64,000 nt of DNA from Novosphingobium pentaromativorans US6-1 (GTDB lineage: Bacteria; Pseudomonadota; Alphaproteobacteria; Sphingomonadales; Sphingomonadaceae): contig NZ_CP009291.1 in NCBI RefSeq assembly GCF_000767465.1, forward strand, positions 434,001-498,000, in the 5' to 3' direction. Positions 1 to 8,676 of this stretch are shown in pieces; position 1 is the first letter of the stretch, and each line of letters opens with the position of its first letter. The notes beneath the pieces were generated by a model. That model did not search any database and had not been told where the DNA came from. It saw only the letters and a program-made list of their open reading frames with translations. A program made the translations under genes and the position numbers.

Positions 1-10
1 GGCTGCGGGC

Positions 11-37
11 AAAAAAATAGCGGCCCGAAGACCGCTG
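11..37 (-). terminator. Rho-independent terminator of tRNA-Asn
   Basis: Read on the minus strand, a 7-bp GC-rich stem (arms 30-36 and 19-25) with a tetraloop is followed by a run of seven T. It lies about 30 bases downstream of tRNA-Asn and would end its transcript. Confidence 0.8.
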
Positions 38-67
38 ATTTTTTCCTTCTTGGAAGAAGGAGGAAGT

Positions 68-142
68 TGGCTCCCCGAGTAGGATTCGAACCTACGGCCA
101 TTCGATTAACAGTCGAATGCTCTACCGCTGAGCTATCGGGGA
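68..142 (-). tRNA. tRNA-Asn (GTT)
   Basis: A cloverleaf reads on the minus strand: 7-bp acceptor stem (136-142 with 72-78), D arm with GCTCAGCGGTAGAGC, anticodon loop CTGTTAA giving anticodon GTT, and a T arm with TTCGAAT. The 3' CCA is encoded (68-70). A terminator follows it. Confidence 0.95.
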
Positions 143-262
143 GCAGCCCTGCAGTGTCTCCACCGCGGGGCAGGGGTGCGCCTATAAGCGGCACTGATTG
201 GGTTGGCAAGCCCGGGGCGAGGAAATTTTGACAAAATTTCCTCGCCCTTGCTTTCGCGCGGC

Positions 263-1057
263 TCAGACCTGGAACTGTTCGGCGAAGATACGCTCTTCCA
301 GCGTGTAGCCGGGGTCGAACAGGATCGTCAGCTCCTTCTCGGTTGCCGCGCGGATTCGCACCGATTGGACCTCGCGCACTTCCTTCTGGTCGGCGACGGC
401 GGCGACGGGGCGCTTTTCCGGTTCGCGAATCCGGAATTCGACCTCGGCGCTTTCGGGCAGGATCGCACCTTTCCACCGGCGCGGACGGAAGGGGCTGATC
501 GGGGTCAGGGCCAACATGCGCGAGCCCAGCGGCAGGATCGGTCCGTTCGCAGAGAGGTTGTAGGCCGTGGATCCCACCGGTGTCGCCACCAGGATGCCGT
601 CGCCCGCCAGTTCCTCCATGCGCACGCGGCCGTTGATGCGCACTTCCAGCTTCGCGGTCTGGCGCGTTTCGCGCAGCATCGAGACTTCGTTGATGGCGTA
701 GTAGCTGAATTCCACGCCGGAGCGATCCACAGCGTCCATGCGCAGTGGGCTGACGGGGACGGGGTGCGCTTCTTTCACGCGCTGGCCGATGACCTGATGC
801 CCATGCGGGTGGTTCATCAGGAAGCCAACGGTGCCCAGGTTGAGTCCGTAGCAGGGCTTGAGCGTGTCCCTGTCGAGCATTTCGTGCAGGACGTGGAGCA
901 GGAAACCGTCTCCGCCCAGGACTACGAGGATGTCCGCCTCCTCCGGCGAAACCCAGTCGTGAGACTTGCGCAGCGTGTCGGCCCCGGCCTGCGCCTTGGC
1001 GCTGTTCGAGACGACGAGGGCAAGCTTCTGTTCGCTACTCAAGGAATGTTCCCCCAT
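263..1057 (-). CDS. nadK: NAD kinase
   Basis: 264 residues. The enzyme phosphorylates NAD to NADP in the cytoplasm, the only de novo source of NADP. The sequence shows the family GGDG motif (residues 48-51, in VVLGGDGFLL), a GLNLGTVGFLMN segment, the NEVS motif, and the DGILVATPVGSTAYNLSA segment that binds nucleotide. The length is typical of the short alphaproteobacterial form. The ATG start lies only a few tens of bases from the divergent EAL gene, so the two probably share a promoter region. Family assignment is secure. Confidence 0.95.
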   Translation of the reverse strand: MGEHSLSSEQKLALVVSNSAKAQAGADTLRKSHDWVSPEEADILVVLGGDGFLLHVLHEMLDRDTLKPCYGLNLGTVGFLMNHPHGHQVIGQRVKEAHPVPVSPLRMDAVDRSGVEFSYYAINEVSMLRETRQTAKLEVRINGRVRMEELAGDGILVATPVGSTAYNLSANGPILPLGSRMLALTPISPFRPRRWKGAILPESAEVEFRIREPEKRPVAAVADQKEVREVQSVRIRAATEKELTILFDPGYTLEERIFAEQFQV

Positions 1058-1095
1058 ATTCCATGTGCCCGGGATCGGGGCGGGTGTTGCCCGAG

Positions 1096-2484
1096 ATGCT
1101 TGGGCTGAAAAATTTTGAACGGTTTGGCAAGGCCTTTGCGCTAAGGCTGCACGTTATGGGTGGCACACAGCAAGGGCTGGCATTGAGCGGGGCACGAGGT
1201 ATCGAGGCGCGTCTGACCGGGATTCCCGGTCTGGACGTCGTGCGCGAGCGAATTGAACATTGGCGCAGCGACGGTGCCTGCGGTCCGCAGCATGCCCATG
1301 TCCATGCACTGCTTCTTGGCCTGAGGCGGCTCGATGCGATCAATATCGCCTATGGCGCAGCGGCCGGAGACGGCGCGCTTGAGGAAGTCGCCGCGCGGAT
1401 CAGCCACTTTGCGGAAGACGAACTGGATGGGGCCTGGATGGTGGCGCGGGCAGGCGGGGGTACCTTCCTGCTGATCGCCAACGAGGCCTGCAGCCGCGAG
1501 CGCTGGCAGCTTTTCGCAGACCAGTTGGCCGAAGCCATTGCGCGCCCGATCGCGGTGCCATCGGGCGTCCTGCGCCTGTCGCCCCGAATCGCGCTGATTC
1601 GGGCGCTCGACGACGAGAGCGTGGATTCGATGCTCGATCGGCTCGGCCATGCGCTGCAGGGCGTCAACGAGCAGCAGAGCGGCCGACTCGCATGGGCAGA
1701 CGGCGAAGTCACGCCGCCGGGGCGCTCGGCCGCTCAGCTTGAGACCGACCTGCTTGGCGCCATCGACCGCGATGAAATCGAGATTCTGTTCCAGCCCCAG
1801 TTCAGCCTGGCAGACGACCGCCTGACCGGCGCCGAGGCCCTGGCGCGCTGGAACCATCCCGAACTCGGCCGTATCGGCGCCGGGGCGCTGTTTTCCATTG
1901 CCGAACGCGCCGACCACGTGGCGCCGCTTTCGCGTCATATCGCGCACAAGGCGCTGGCCGCAGCGCGCGACTGGTCGGGCGACCTGCGCCTCTCGATCAA
2001 CGTCACGCCCGCCGATCTCGCCTTCGGCAGCTATGTGCGCCAGATGCTCGACCTGGTGCGCGAAAGCGGCTTTCCCTTGCGCCGCCTGACGCTGGAAGTG
2101 ACCGAGCAGGCGATGATCAGCGACGTGACCCTGGCCGCGCAGACGATGGCCGAATTCTCCTCGCAGGGCATCCGCATCGCGCTCGACGATTTCGGGGCGG
2201 GGTTCTGCAACTTCCGCTACCTCAAAGTGCTGCCGATCCATTACCTCAAGCTCGACCGTTCGATGATCGAGGGCGTTGCCAGCGACAAACGCGACGTGGC
2301 CGTGCTGCGCGCGATCGTGGCCATGGCCGAGGCGCTCGACCTGCAGGTCATTGCCGAAGGTATCGAGGAAGAAGCCCAGCGCGAAGTCGCGGCGAAGGAA
2401 GGCTGCGCCTATTATCAGGGTTTCCTGCGCGCGCAGCCGATGAGCGCGGCGATGTTCGAGAAACTGGCGCGCGCGGAGGGCTGA
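1096..2484 (+). CDS. EAL-domain cyclic-di-GMP phosphodiesterase with degenerate GGDEF domain
   Basis: The C-terminal half is an EAL domain that should hydrolyse c-di-GMP. The EALARW motif, SINVTP, the EVTEQ glutamate, DDFGAG, LKLDRS, AEGIE and the YYQGF glutamine are all present, so the metal- and substrate-binding set looks intact. The preceding GGDEF-like domain carries RAGGGTF where RxGGDEF is expected, so it should not make c-di-GMP and may be regulatory. There is no membrane segment. The start is uncertain: an in-frame ATG at 1063 leaves only 6 bases from the divergent nadK start, so 1096 or 1156 is more likely. The frame ends at 2484. Confidence 0.88.
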   Translation: MLGLKNFERFGKAFALRLHVMGGTQQGLALSGARGIEARLTGIPGLDVVRERIEHWRSDGACGPQHAHVHALLLGLRRLDAINIAYGAAAGDGALEEVAARISHFAEDELDGAWMVARAGGGTFLLIANEACSRERWQLFADQLAEAIARPIAVPSGVLRLSPRIALIRALDDESVDSMLDRLGHALQGVNEQQSGRLAWADGEVTPPGRSAAQLETDLLGAIDRDEIEILFQPQFSLADDRLTGAEALARWNHPELGRIGAGALFSIAERADHVAPLSRHIAHKALAAARDWSGDLRLSINVTPADLAFGSYVRQMLDLVRESGFPLRRLTLEVTEQAMISDVTLAAQTMAEFSSQGIRIALDDFGAGFCNFRYLKVLPIHYLKLDRSMIEGVASDKRDVAVLRAIVAMAEALDLQVIAEGIEEEAQREVAAKEGCAYYQGFLRAQPMSAAMFEKLARAEG

Positions 2485-2503
2485 TGCCCGGACCCGCGAG
2501 CGA

Positions 2504-4057
2504 TCAGATCCTCTCGTAGATTTCCACCTGTCCCATCCGCCTAACGAGGCGGTAGCGCGCGCCCAGCCAACCGTCGATGTCCCGGCCGGCATCGCGTACC
2601 CATGCCCGGCCTCGGCCCATGCTGTCGGTGACGATGAAGCGCGGCGTGCTCGCCATGATCCGGCCGATTTCATCGTGGCCGACATAGTCGTGGTCCGCCA
2701 GCGTATCGATGATGGCCTTGCGGGACAGATTGCTCGGATAGACCCCGGCGCGCGAAAGCGGCGGTGTATCGAGATAGAAAAGCGCAAGGTGCATGTGGAG
2801 GGCCCAGACCGGCGATCCGGTGCCGCCCCGGGCGCGGATCCACTGCGCGGCATCGTGGATGGAGTGATCGGCAGAATCCGGGTTCGCCGCAAGTTTTACG
2901 GTCTGCGCGGTTCCGGTTACCAGCACGGCGATCACCGGGCTGGCGGCAAGCGCCGCTGCGCCGACAACGGCACTCGGCGCCAGTCTCCCGAGGCGCGATG
3001 CGGCGGGAAAGGCAAGGGCGGCGAAGATGGCAAGGAAGGGCATGACCTGCAGCCAGTAATGCGGATAGGCCGCTCCTCCGATCAGCAGTGAGGCCAAGAC
3101 TGCAACCATTCCGGTCCACTGGACGAGGGCGAACCAGGCCTTGTCCGGATCGCGGCGATGCCTGACGAGCAGCGGCAGGCTGGCCCCCATGCCAGCAAGT
3201 GCGAGCAGGGTCGTCGGGACATAGATCAGCGGGGCAAGCTGCGCGGTATAGTAATATTGCGCCGCGTGGAGCCGCAGCACGTCAAGAGCCGAAAGCTGGC
3301 CGGAATAGGCCAGTGGAACGTCGATCATCGCCAGACGGAACGTCGCCAGCTCTCCGGCAAGAGCATAGACCAGCGTCAGCATGGCGAGCGGGACCAGCCC
3401 GGCAAGGCCATAGGCCAGCCAGGCGTGACGCGCGCACCGCGCCGGGCGCATGACCGCCAGGGCAAGGAGTAACAATCCGAAGGCCAGCGCCACCACCGCC
3501 AGATTGGTGCGCGTCAGAACCGCCAGCGAGACGAGCAGACCGCACAGTGCGGCATCGGCGAGGGTTACGGTCTCGCGGCGCACCAGCAGCCATGTGGCCG
3601 GCATCATGAAGGCGATGGCAGGCAGTTCCGAACTCGTATCGAGCCCGAGTGTGCCCGAGCAGAGCGCGACGCTCATCAGCGCTGCGGCCAGAGCCGGCCA
3701 GGCGCCGGTGGCGCGCCGCGCGATCAGGAAGGTGAAGAACGCGGCAGTGAACACCGCAAGGGCGCCGATCAGGCGGATCGCGAGCAGGCTCTTGCCGAAT
3801 GTGGCGATGACCGCGCCGAACAGCAGGAAGACGACCGGCGGCTTGAGGTCGAACTGGTGGACGAAGGGCAGGTGGCCCTTCGCCACGTCCGCGCCCATCA
3901 GGATGTAGCTCCATTCGTCCGAATCGATGTGTTCGGTCAGGAACGCGCCGCCGCGCGCGAGCAGCACGAAGAGCGCGATGACAACGGCTGCCGGCAGGGT
4001 TGCAGGAGCAGACCCGGCGCGCGCGAGTCGCTGCGGTGTAAATGCACGGCTTGCCAT
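2504..4057 (-). CDS. GT-C fold membrane glycosyltransferase (family 39-like)
   Basis: A 517-residue polytopic protein. About ten hydrophobic segments follow a short basic N terminus. In the first periplasmic loop is HIDSDEWSY, the acidic motif typical of GT-C glycosyltransferases (PMT/ArnT type) that use polyprenyl-linked sugars. A soluble C-terminal region follows, as in that fold. The acceptor is unknown. The gene is convergent with the EAL gene and lies downstream of mfd on the same strand. An upstream in-frame start at 4117 exists, but the ATG at 4057 (MASRAF) is preferred because it puts a normal basic N terminus before the first membrane helix. Confidence 0.75.
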   Translation of the reverse strand: MASRAFTPQRLARAGSAPATLPAAVVIALFVLLARGGAFLTEHIDSDEWSYILMGADVAKGHLPFVHQFDLKPPVVFLLFGAVIATFGKSLLAIRLIGALAVFTAAFFTFLIARRATGAWPALAAALMSVALCSGTLGLDTSSELPAIAFMMPATWLLVRRETVTLADAALCGLLVSLAVLTRTNLAVVALAFGLLLLALAVMRPARCARHAWLAYGLAGLVPLAMLTLVYALAGELATFRLAMIDVPLAYSGQLSALDVLRLHAAQYYYTAQLAPLIYVPTTLLALAGMGASLPLLVRHRRDPDKAWFALVQWTGMVAVLASLLIGGAAYPHYWLQVMPFLAIFAALAFPAASRLGRLAPSAVVGAAALAASPVIAVLVTGTAQTVKLAANPDSADHSIHDAAQWIRARGGTGSPVWALHMHLALFYLDTPPLSRAGVYPSNLSRKAIIDTLADHDYVGHDEIGRIMASTPRFIVTDSMGRGRAWVRDAGRDIDGWLGARYRLVRRMGQVEIYERI

Positions 4058-4133
4058 GATCGCGCGACCATGCCGGCAATTGCTTGCGATCGGGTTACGC
4101 GCCGCGCCCGCGCCCACCCCCGTCCCGGAGGAT

Positions 4134-7100
4134 TCAGCCCTTGCGGGCGACGGCGCTCAGGCCCTTGGTCAGCTGGAAGAGGCCATTGAGGCGCGACTTG
4201 GGATCGCCCCATGCGCGCGTGAGGACGAGCTTGTTGTCCGGGCGCAGCTTGACCGTGCCCTGCAGCCTTTCCGCATAGGCGATGAGGCCGGCCGGGTTGG
4301 GGAAGCTGTCGTTGTGGAAGCTGACCAGCGTGCCGCGCGAGCCGACGTCGATCTTGGCGATATGCGCCTCGATAGCCTGACGCTTGATCTCGATGAGCTT
4401 GATGAGGTTGATCGTCGGCTGGGGCAGGGCGCCGAAGCGGTCGATCATCTCTGCGGACAGGGATTCGATCTCCTGCTGGCTCTCGGCATCGTTGAGGCGG
4501 CGATAGAGCGCCATGCGCACGGCGAGATCGGGGACGTAGTCGTCCGGAATCATGATCGGCGCATCGACGGTGATCTGCGGGCTGAGGCCCGAGGTGTCCT
4601 TCTCCAGCCCGACGCCGCCCGCGCGGGCGGCCATGATCGCGTCTTCCAGCATCGACTGGTAGAGTTCGAAGCCGACTTCGCGAATGTGGCCGGACTGTTC
4701 GTCACCCAGCAGGTTGCCCGCGCCGCGAATGTCGAGGTCGTGACTGGCGAGCTGGAAGCCCGCGCCCAGGCTGTCGAGATCGCCCAACACCTTGAGGCGC
4801 TTCTCCGCGACTTCGGAAAGCGCGGTGGCTGCAGGCGTCGTCAGGTAGGCATAGGCACGCAGCTTCGAGCGCCCGACGCGGCCTCGGAGCTGGTAGAGCT
4901 GGGCGAGACCGAAGCGGTCGGCGCGGTGAATGATGATCGTGTTGGCGCGCGGGATGTCGAGCCCGGATTCGACGATGGTCGTCGACAGCAGGACCTCGTA
5001 CTTGCCCTCGTAGAAAGCGCTCATGCGCTCTTCCACTTCGCCTGCGCTCATCTGCCCGTGTGCGGTGATGCACTTCACTTCGGGAACGTGCTTGTGCAGC
5101 CAGTCCTCGACTTCGGCCATGTCCGCAATGCGGGGGACGACGATAAAGCTCTGGCCGCCGCGATGGTGTTCGCGCAGCAGTGCCTCGCGCATCACCATGT
5201 CGTCCCATTCCATCACGTAGGTGCGCACCGCAAGGCGGTCGACCGGCGGGGTCTGGATGGTCGACAGCTCGCGCAGGCCCGACATCGCCATCTGCAGCGT
5301 GCGCGGGATCGGCGTCGCGGTCAGCGTCAGGACGTGGACGTCGGTGCGAAGCTGCTTGAGCTTCTCCTTGTGGGTGACGCCGAAGCGCTGCTCCTCGTCG
5401 ACGATGACCAAGCCGAGGCGCTTGAACTGCACCGACTTCGACAGGATTGCATGGGTGCCGCAGACGATGTCCACGGTGCCCGAGGCGAGCCCTTCGCGGG
5501 TGGTGCGCGCTTCCTTTTCGGGGACGAGGCGCGAGAGGCGGCCGACATTGAGCGGAAAGCCTGCGAATCGCTCTGCAAAGCCGGAGTAGTGCTGGCGCGC
5601 GAGCAGCGTGGTCGGCGCGACGACGGCGACCTGCTGCCCGGCCATGGCAGCGACGAATGCGGCACGCAGGGCGACCTCGGTCTTGCCGAAGCCGACGTCG
5701 CCGCAGACGAGGCGGTCCATCGGCTTGCCCGCGGCAAGATCGTCGAGGACATCGGAAATCGCGTTGTCCTGGTCTTCGGTTTCCTGCCAGGGGAAGCGGT
5801 CGACGAACTGGTCGTAGGCCGATCCTTCGGGAACCATCGCCGGAGCCTGCCGCAAGGCCCGCTCGGCGGCTGTCTTCATCAGCTCTCCGGCGATTTCCTG
5901 GATGCGCTCCTTGAGGCGCGCACGGCGCTTCTGCCAGGCTTCGCCGCCCAGCTTGTCGAGCATGACGCCTTCGCTCTCGCTGCCATAGCGCGAGAGGACG
6001 TCGAGGTTCTCCACCGGGATGTAGAGCTTGTCGCCGCCCGCGTAAGTCAGCATCACGCAGTCGTGCGGGGACTGGCCCACCTGGATCGACTGCAGGCCTT
6101 CGTAGCGACCGATGCCGTGATCCATGTGGACGATCAGGTCGCCGGGCGTCAGCGCCGCCAGTTCGGCAAGGAAGGCGTCGGAATCCTTCTTGCGCTTCTT
6201 GCGGCGCACGAGGCGGTCGCCGAGGATGTCCTGCTCGGTGATGACCTCTACGGTGTCGTTGGCAAAACCGGTTTCGAGCGGCAGCACCAGCGCGGCCGAG
6301 CGGCCCTGGACGGCCAGACCCAGCGCTTCTTGCCAGGTGTCGGCAAGGCGCGGTTCGGGGCCCCACTTGTTGGTCTGGCTCGCTTCGCCGAGGATCGAGA
6401 CGAGCCGCGCGCGGCTGCCGGTCGAGTAGGCGGCGAGGATCGGCTTGCGCCCGGCTTTGCCGACGGCGTGGAGGTGCTTGGCCGCAGCCTCGTAGGCATT
6501 GTCGCCGCGGGCGCGCTCGGGCGTGAAATCCCGGGCGTTTGCAAAGCCGAAGTCGATGATCTTGCTGCCTTCGGGCTTGGCGAAGGCATCGGCGCGGTGG
6601 ACCGGGAAGCCGGACAGGGCCTGCTCCAGTTCCTCGCCGCCAAGGTAAAGCGCGTCGATCGCGAGAGGACGGTAGCTTCCCGCCTTCTGACCCGAGGTGT
6701 CGAGGCGCGCCTTGTGATAATCGGCGATGTCGCCCAGCCGCTCTTCGGTTGCACCGACGGCGGAAGTGTCGGCGACGATCAGGTCGTCGTCCGACAGATG
6801 GTCGAAGAGGCTGACGAGGCGGTCCTCGAACAGCGGCAACCAGTGCTCCATCCCGGCCAGGCGACGTCCGTCGCTGACTGCCTGGTAGAGCGGGTCGGCG
6901 GTGGCATGGGCGCCGAACATCTCGCGGTAGCGACTGCGGAAGCGCTTGACCGTATCGTCGTCGATCAGGGCTTCGCTGGCAGGTACGAGCAGGTGCTCGG
7001 CGATGGTGCCGGTCGAGCGCTGCGTGCCGGTATCGAAGAGGCGCAGCGTCTCCAGCTCGTCGCCGAAAAAGTCGAGGCGCAGGCCTCCTTCAAGGCCCGA

Positions 7101-7661
7101 AGGCACGATGTCGAATATCGAGCCGCGCACGGCGAACTCACCCGCGTCGATGGCGGTGTCGGTGCGCTGGTAGCCCTGGCGGCGCAGCAGACCGATCAGA
7201 CTTTCGTGGCCGATTTCCATGCCGGGTTTGATCAGGCGAACCGATTCCCGGATACGGAACGGGGTGAGCACGCGCTGAAGCACGGCATTGGCTGTGGTGA
7301 CCAGCAATTGCGGTCCGCTGCGCTTCGCCTGAAGCCGGTAGAGCGCTGCAAGCCGCCGCGCGCTGACCGAGAGGGCAGGGCTGGCGCGGTCGTAGGGAAG
7401 GCAGTCCCACGCCGGGAACTCCAGGACGTCGAGCTCGGGCGCGAAGAATTTCGCCGCCTCGGCAATCGCGCTCATCGCCGCCTCGTTGTCGGCAATGAAA
7501 ACGGCGCGTCCTTTTGCCGCGCGGGCGAGATCGGCCATCACGAGCGGCTGCGCGCCGCGCGTCACCGCGGCGAGGGTCAGGGGCGTCTTGGCCGAGAGAA
7601 GTCGCTGGAAATCGGGCATGGCGGAAAGCGGGGCTGATAAGGCGTCAGCAGGGAATTTCAA
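4134..7661 (-). CDS. mfd: Transcription-repair coupling factor Mfd
   Basis: 1175 residues, the full family length. Mfd displaces RNA polymerase stalled at DNA lesions and recruits UvrA. In order: a UvrB-like N-terminal region, the CarD-like RNA polymerase interaction domain (GDLIVHMDHGIGRYEGL), a RecG-type helicase/translocase with Walker A GDVGFGKTEVA near residue 654 and DEEQ near 754, TATPIPRT, the LRGRVGRS motif VI, and a C-terminal TRCF domain. It sits head-to-tail after sdhE, a neighbourhood common in alphaproteobacteria. A very long open frame on the opposite strand is a GC-driven shadow. Confidence 0.97.
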   Translation of the reverse strand: MKFPADALSAPLSAMPDFQRLLSAKTPLTLAAVTRGAQPLVMADLARAAKGRAVFIADNEAAMSAIAEAAKFFAPELDVLEFPAWDCLPYDRASPALSVSARRLAALYRLQAKRSGPQLLVTTANAVLQRVLTPFRIRESVRLIKPGMEIGHESLIGLLRRQGYQRTDTAIDAGEFAVRGSIFDIVPSGLEGGLRLDFFGDELETLRLFDTGTQRSTGTIAEHLLVPASEALIDDDTVKRFRSRYREMFGAHATADPLYQAVSDGRRLAGMEHWLPLFEDRLVSLFDHLSDDDLIVADTSAVGATEERLGDIADYHKARLDTSGQKAGSYRPLAIDALYLGGEELEQALSGFPVHRADAFAKPEGSKIIDFGFANARDFTPERARGDNAYEAAAKHLHAVGKAGRKPILAAYSTGSRARLVSILGEASQTNKWGPEPRLADTWQEALGLAVQGRSAALVLPLETGFANDTVEVITEQDILGDRLVRRKKRKKDSDAFLAELAALTPGDLIVHMDHGIGRYEGLQSIQVGQSPHDCVMLTYAGGDKLYIPVENLDVLSRYGSESEGVMLDKLGGEAWQKRRARLKERIQEIAGELMKTAAERALRQAPAMVPEGSAYDQFVDRFPWQETEDQDNAISDVLDDLAAGKPMDRLVCGDVGFGKTEVALRAAFVAAMAGQQVAVVAPTTLLARQHYSGFAERFAGFPLNVGRLSRLVPEKEARTTREGLASGTVDIVCGTHAILSKSVQFKRLGLVIVDEEQRFGVTHKEKLKQLRTDVHVLTLTATPIPRTLQMAMSGLRELSTIQTPPVDRLAVRTYVMEWDDMVMREALLREHHRGGQSFIVVPRIADMAEVEDWLHKHVPEVKCITAHGQMSAGEVEERMSAFYEGKYEVLLSTTIVESGLDIPRANTIIIHRADRFGLAQLYQLRGRVGRSKLRAYAYLTTPAATALSEVAEKRLKVLGDLDSLGAGFQLASHDLDIRGAGNLLGDEQSGHIREVGFELYQSMLEDAIMAARAGGVGLEKDTSGLSPQITVDAPIMIPDDYVPDLAVRMALYRRLNDAESQQEIESLSAEMIDRFGALPQPTINLIKLIEIKRQAIEAHIAKIDVGSRGTLVSFHNDSFPNPAGLIAYAERLQGTVKLRPDNKLVLTRAWGDPKSRLNGLFQLTKGLSAVARKG

Positions 7662-7812
7662 TCGTGTTGATGGTTCCCCGGCCGGAAAGCCCGTGCCAGG
7701 TGCAACCCGCGGCGCCTCTTCGGGGCGCTTGCGGACCTGGTCGCAGGCAAGCCTTGATTCCTCGCGCTAGATGACCGGGCTCATCTTTCCGGTCGATGGC
7801 AGGCAGGTCAGA

Positions 7813-8097
7813 TCAGCGCGGGATCTCGACATAATCGAGCTTCATCATGCGCTCCAGCATCGGTCCGCGGTATTCCTCCGGGATCGTCTGGGTGCCAAGC
7901 GCCCAGGCCATGATGTCGACATCCTCTTCGTCGATGATCTTCTCGAACAGGTCGAGGTCGGCTTCCGACCAGGTATGGTGGAAGCGGTCGAAGAAGCAGC
8001 CGATCATGTAATCGGCTTCGCGCGTGCCGCGATGCCAGGCGCGAAACTTGATGCGCGCGAGACGGGGCGAAAGTTCGGAAGCGTTTTCGTCGGCCAT
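7813..8097 (-). CDS. sdhE: FAD assembly factor SdhE
   Basis: 94 residues from the ATG at 8097 (MADENA). SdhE promotes covalent attachment of FAD to the succinate dehydrogenase flavoprotein. The RGxxE signature is present (WHRGTREAD, near residue 23), followed by the acidic helical segment FEKIIDEEDVDIMAWALG typical of the family. In-frame ATGs at 8127 and 8133 exist upstream. A 15-bp perfect hairpin (8094-8129) covers the chosen start codon, which may limit translation. The gene lies between the host-attachment gene and mfd on the same strand. Confidence 0.92.
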   Translation of the reverse strand: MADENASELSPRLARIKFRAWHRGTREADYMIGCFFDRFHHTWSEADLDLFEKIIDEEDVDIMAWALGTQTIPEEYRGPMLERMMKLDYVEIPR

Positions 8098-8129
8098 GAC
8101 AGCGCCGTTACGCGACGGCGCTGTCATGG
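8094..8129 (-). promoter_or_regulatory. Perfect 15-bp hairpin over the sdhE start codon
   Basis: The arms 8094-8108 and 8115-8129 are exact reverse complements around a 6-base loop. The sdhE ATG (8095-8097 on the minus strand) is in one arm and an upstream in-frame ATG (8125-8127) is in the other. No T-run follows, so this is not a standard terminator. It could sequester the start codon or protect the transcript. Confidence 0.6.
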
Positions 8130-8148
8130 GCAAGTAGGGCAGGGGGGC

Positions 8149-8571
8149 TCAGTCGTGCAGGGCGCGCACGATCTCTGCGGCCGGGCGACCGGTCATCGTC
8201 TTGGCCACTTCGCCGACCAGCACCTGCTTGAGTTCCTTGTGATAGTGGCGGCGCATTTCACCCAGCGAGCGGGGATCGGCAACCACGATCAGCTGCTCGA
8301 TCTCGCGTTCCAGCACCTTGCGGTTGAGCCAGTCGGTCACCGCGGCGACGTGGGCGCGCTCATCCAGCGAGTCGTTGCTGGGGTCGCCGGTACGGGCCTT
8401 GTGGCGCGATCCGGCATCGTGTTCACGCGCGCCTGCGCTGAAATTCGTGGGCTCGAGTTCGGGAACCGTCAACGCCGTGAGCCGCGGCTCGGCTTCGATC
8501 CCGGAGTTGCGATAAAGCTCGAACTTCTCGCCGTCGACGACTGCGAACACGGTTCCGTTGGGCAAGAGCAT
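8149..8571 (-). CDS. Host attachment family protein (Pfam Host_attach-like)
   Basis: 140 residues with an N-terminal strand-rich segment (NGTVFAVVDGEKFELYRN), a charged middle rich in His/Asp/Arg (AREHDAGSRHKARTG), and a C-terminal IVVADPRSLGEMRRHYHKEL region. This pattern matches the family first described as required for attachment of bacteria to host cells; related folds occur among release-factor-like (baeRF) proteins. No signal peptide is seen, so it is probably cytosolic and the family name may mislead. It is followed on the same strand by sdhE and mfd. A possible EcfG-type promoter lies about 35-60 bases upstream. Confidence 0.8.
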   Translation of the reverse strand: MLLPNGTVFAVVDGEKFELYRNSGIEAEPRLTALTVPELEPTNFSAGAREHDAGSRHKARTGDPSNDSLDERAHVAAVTDWLNRKVLEREIEQLIVVADPRSLGEMRRHYHKELKQVLVGEVAKTMTGRPAAEIVRALHD

Positions 8572-8605
8572 GCGATTCTCCTTTTCCGGTCATGCCTGTA
8601 AGGCC

Positions 8606-8631
8606 AACAACGCTGTCCCCATCCCTGTTCC
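8606..8631 (-). promoter_or_regulatory. Possible EcfG (general stress sigma) promoter
   Basis: On the minus strand GGAAC (8627-8631) is separated by 17 bases from TGTT (8606-8609), one base off the alphaproteobacterial EcfG pattern GGAAC-N16/17-CGTT. It lies upstream of the host-attachment gene at a plausible distance. Short motifs like this occur by chance. Confidence 0.3.
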
Positions 8632-8676
8632 CTGGCGTCTGGTGAAACGCTTCAGTATCGCGCTAAGAGGCTGCTC

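Noticed and set aside
3927..7637. A 1236-codon open frame on the plus strand opposite mfd
   Set aside because: It has no domain signature and is the complement of clear Mfd coding; such long shadows are normal at high GC.
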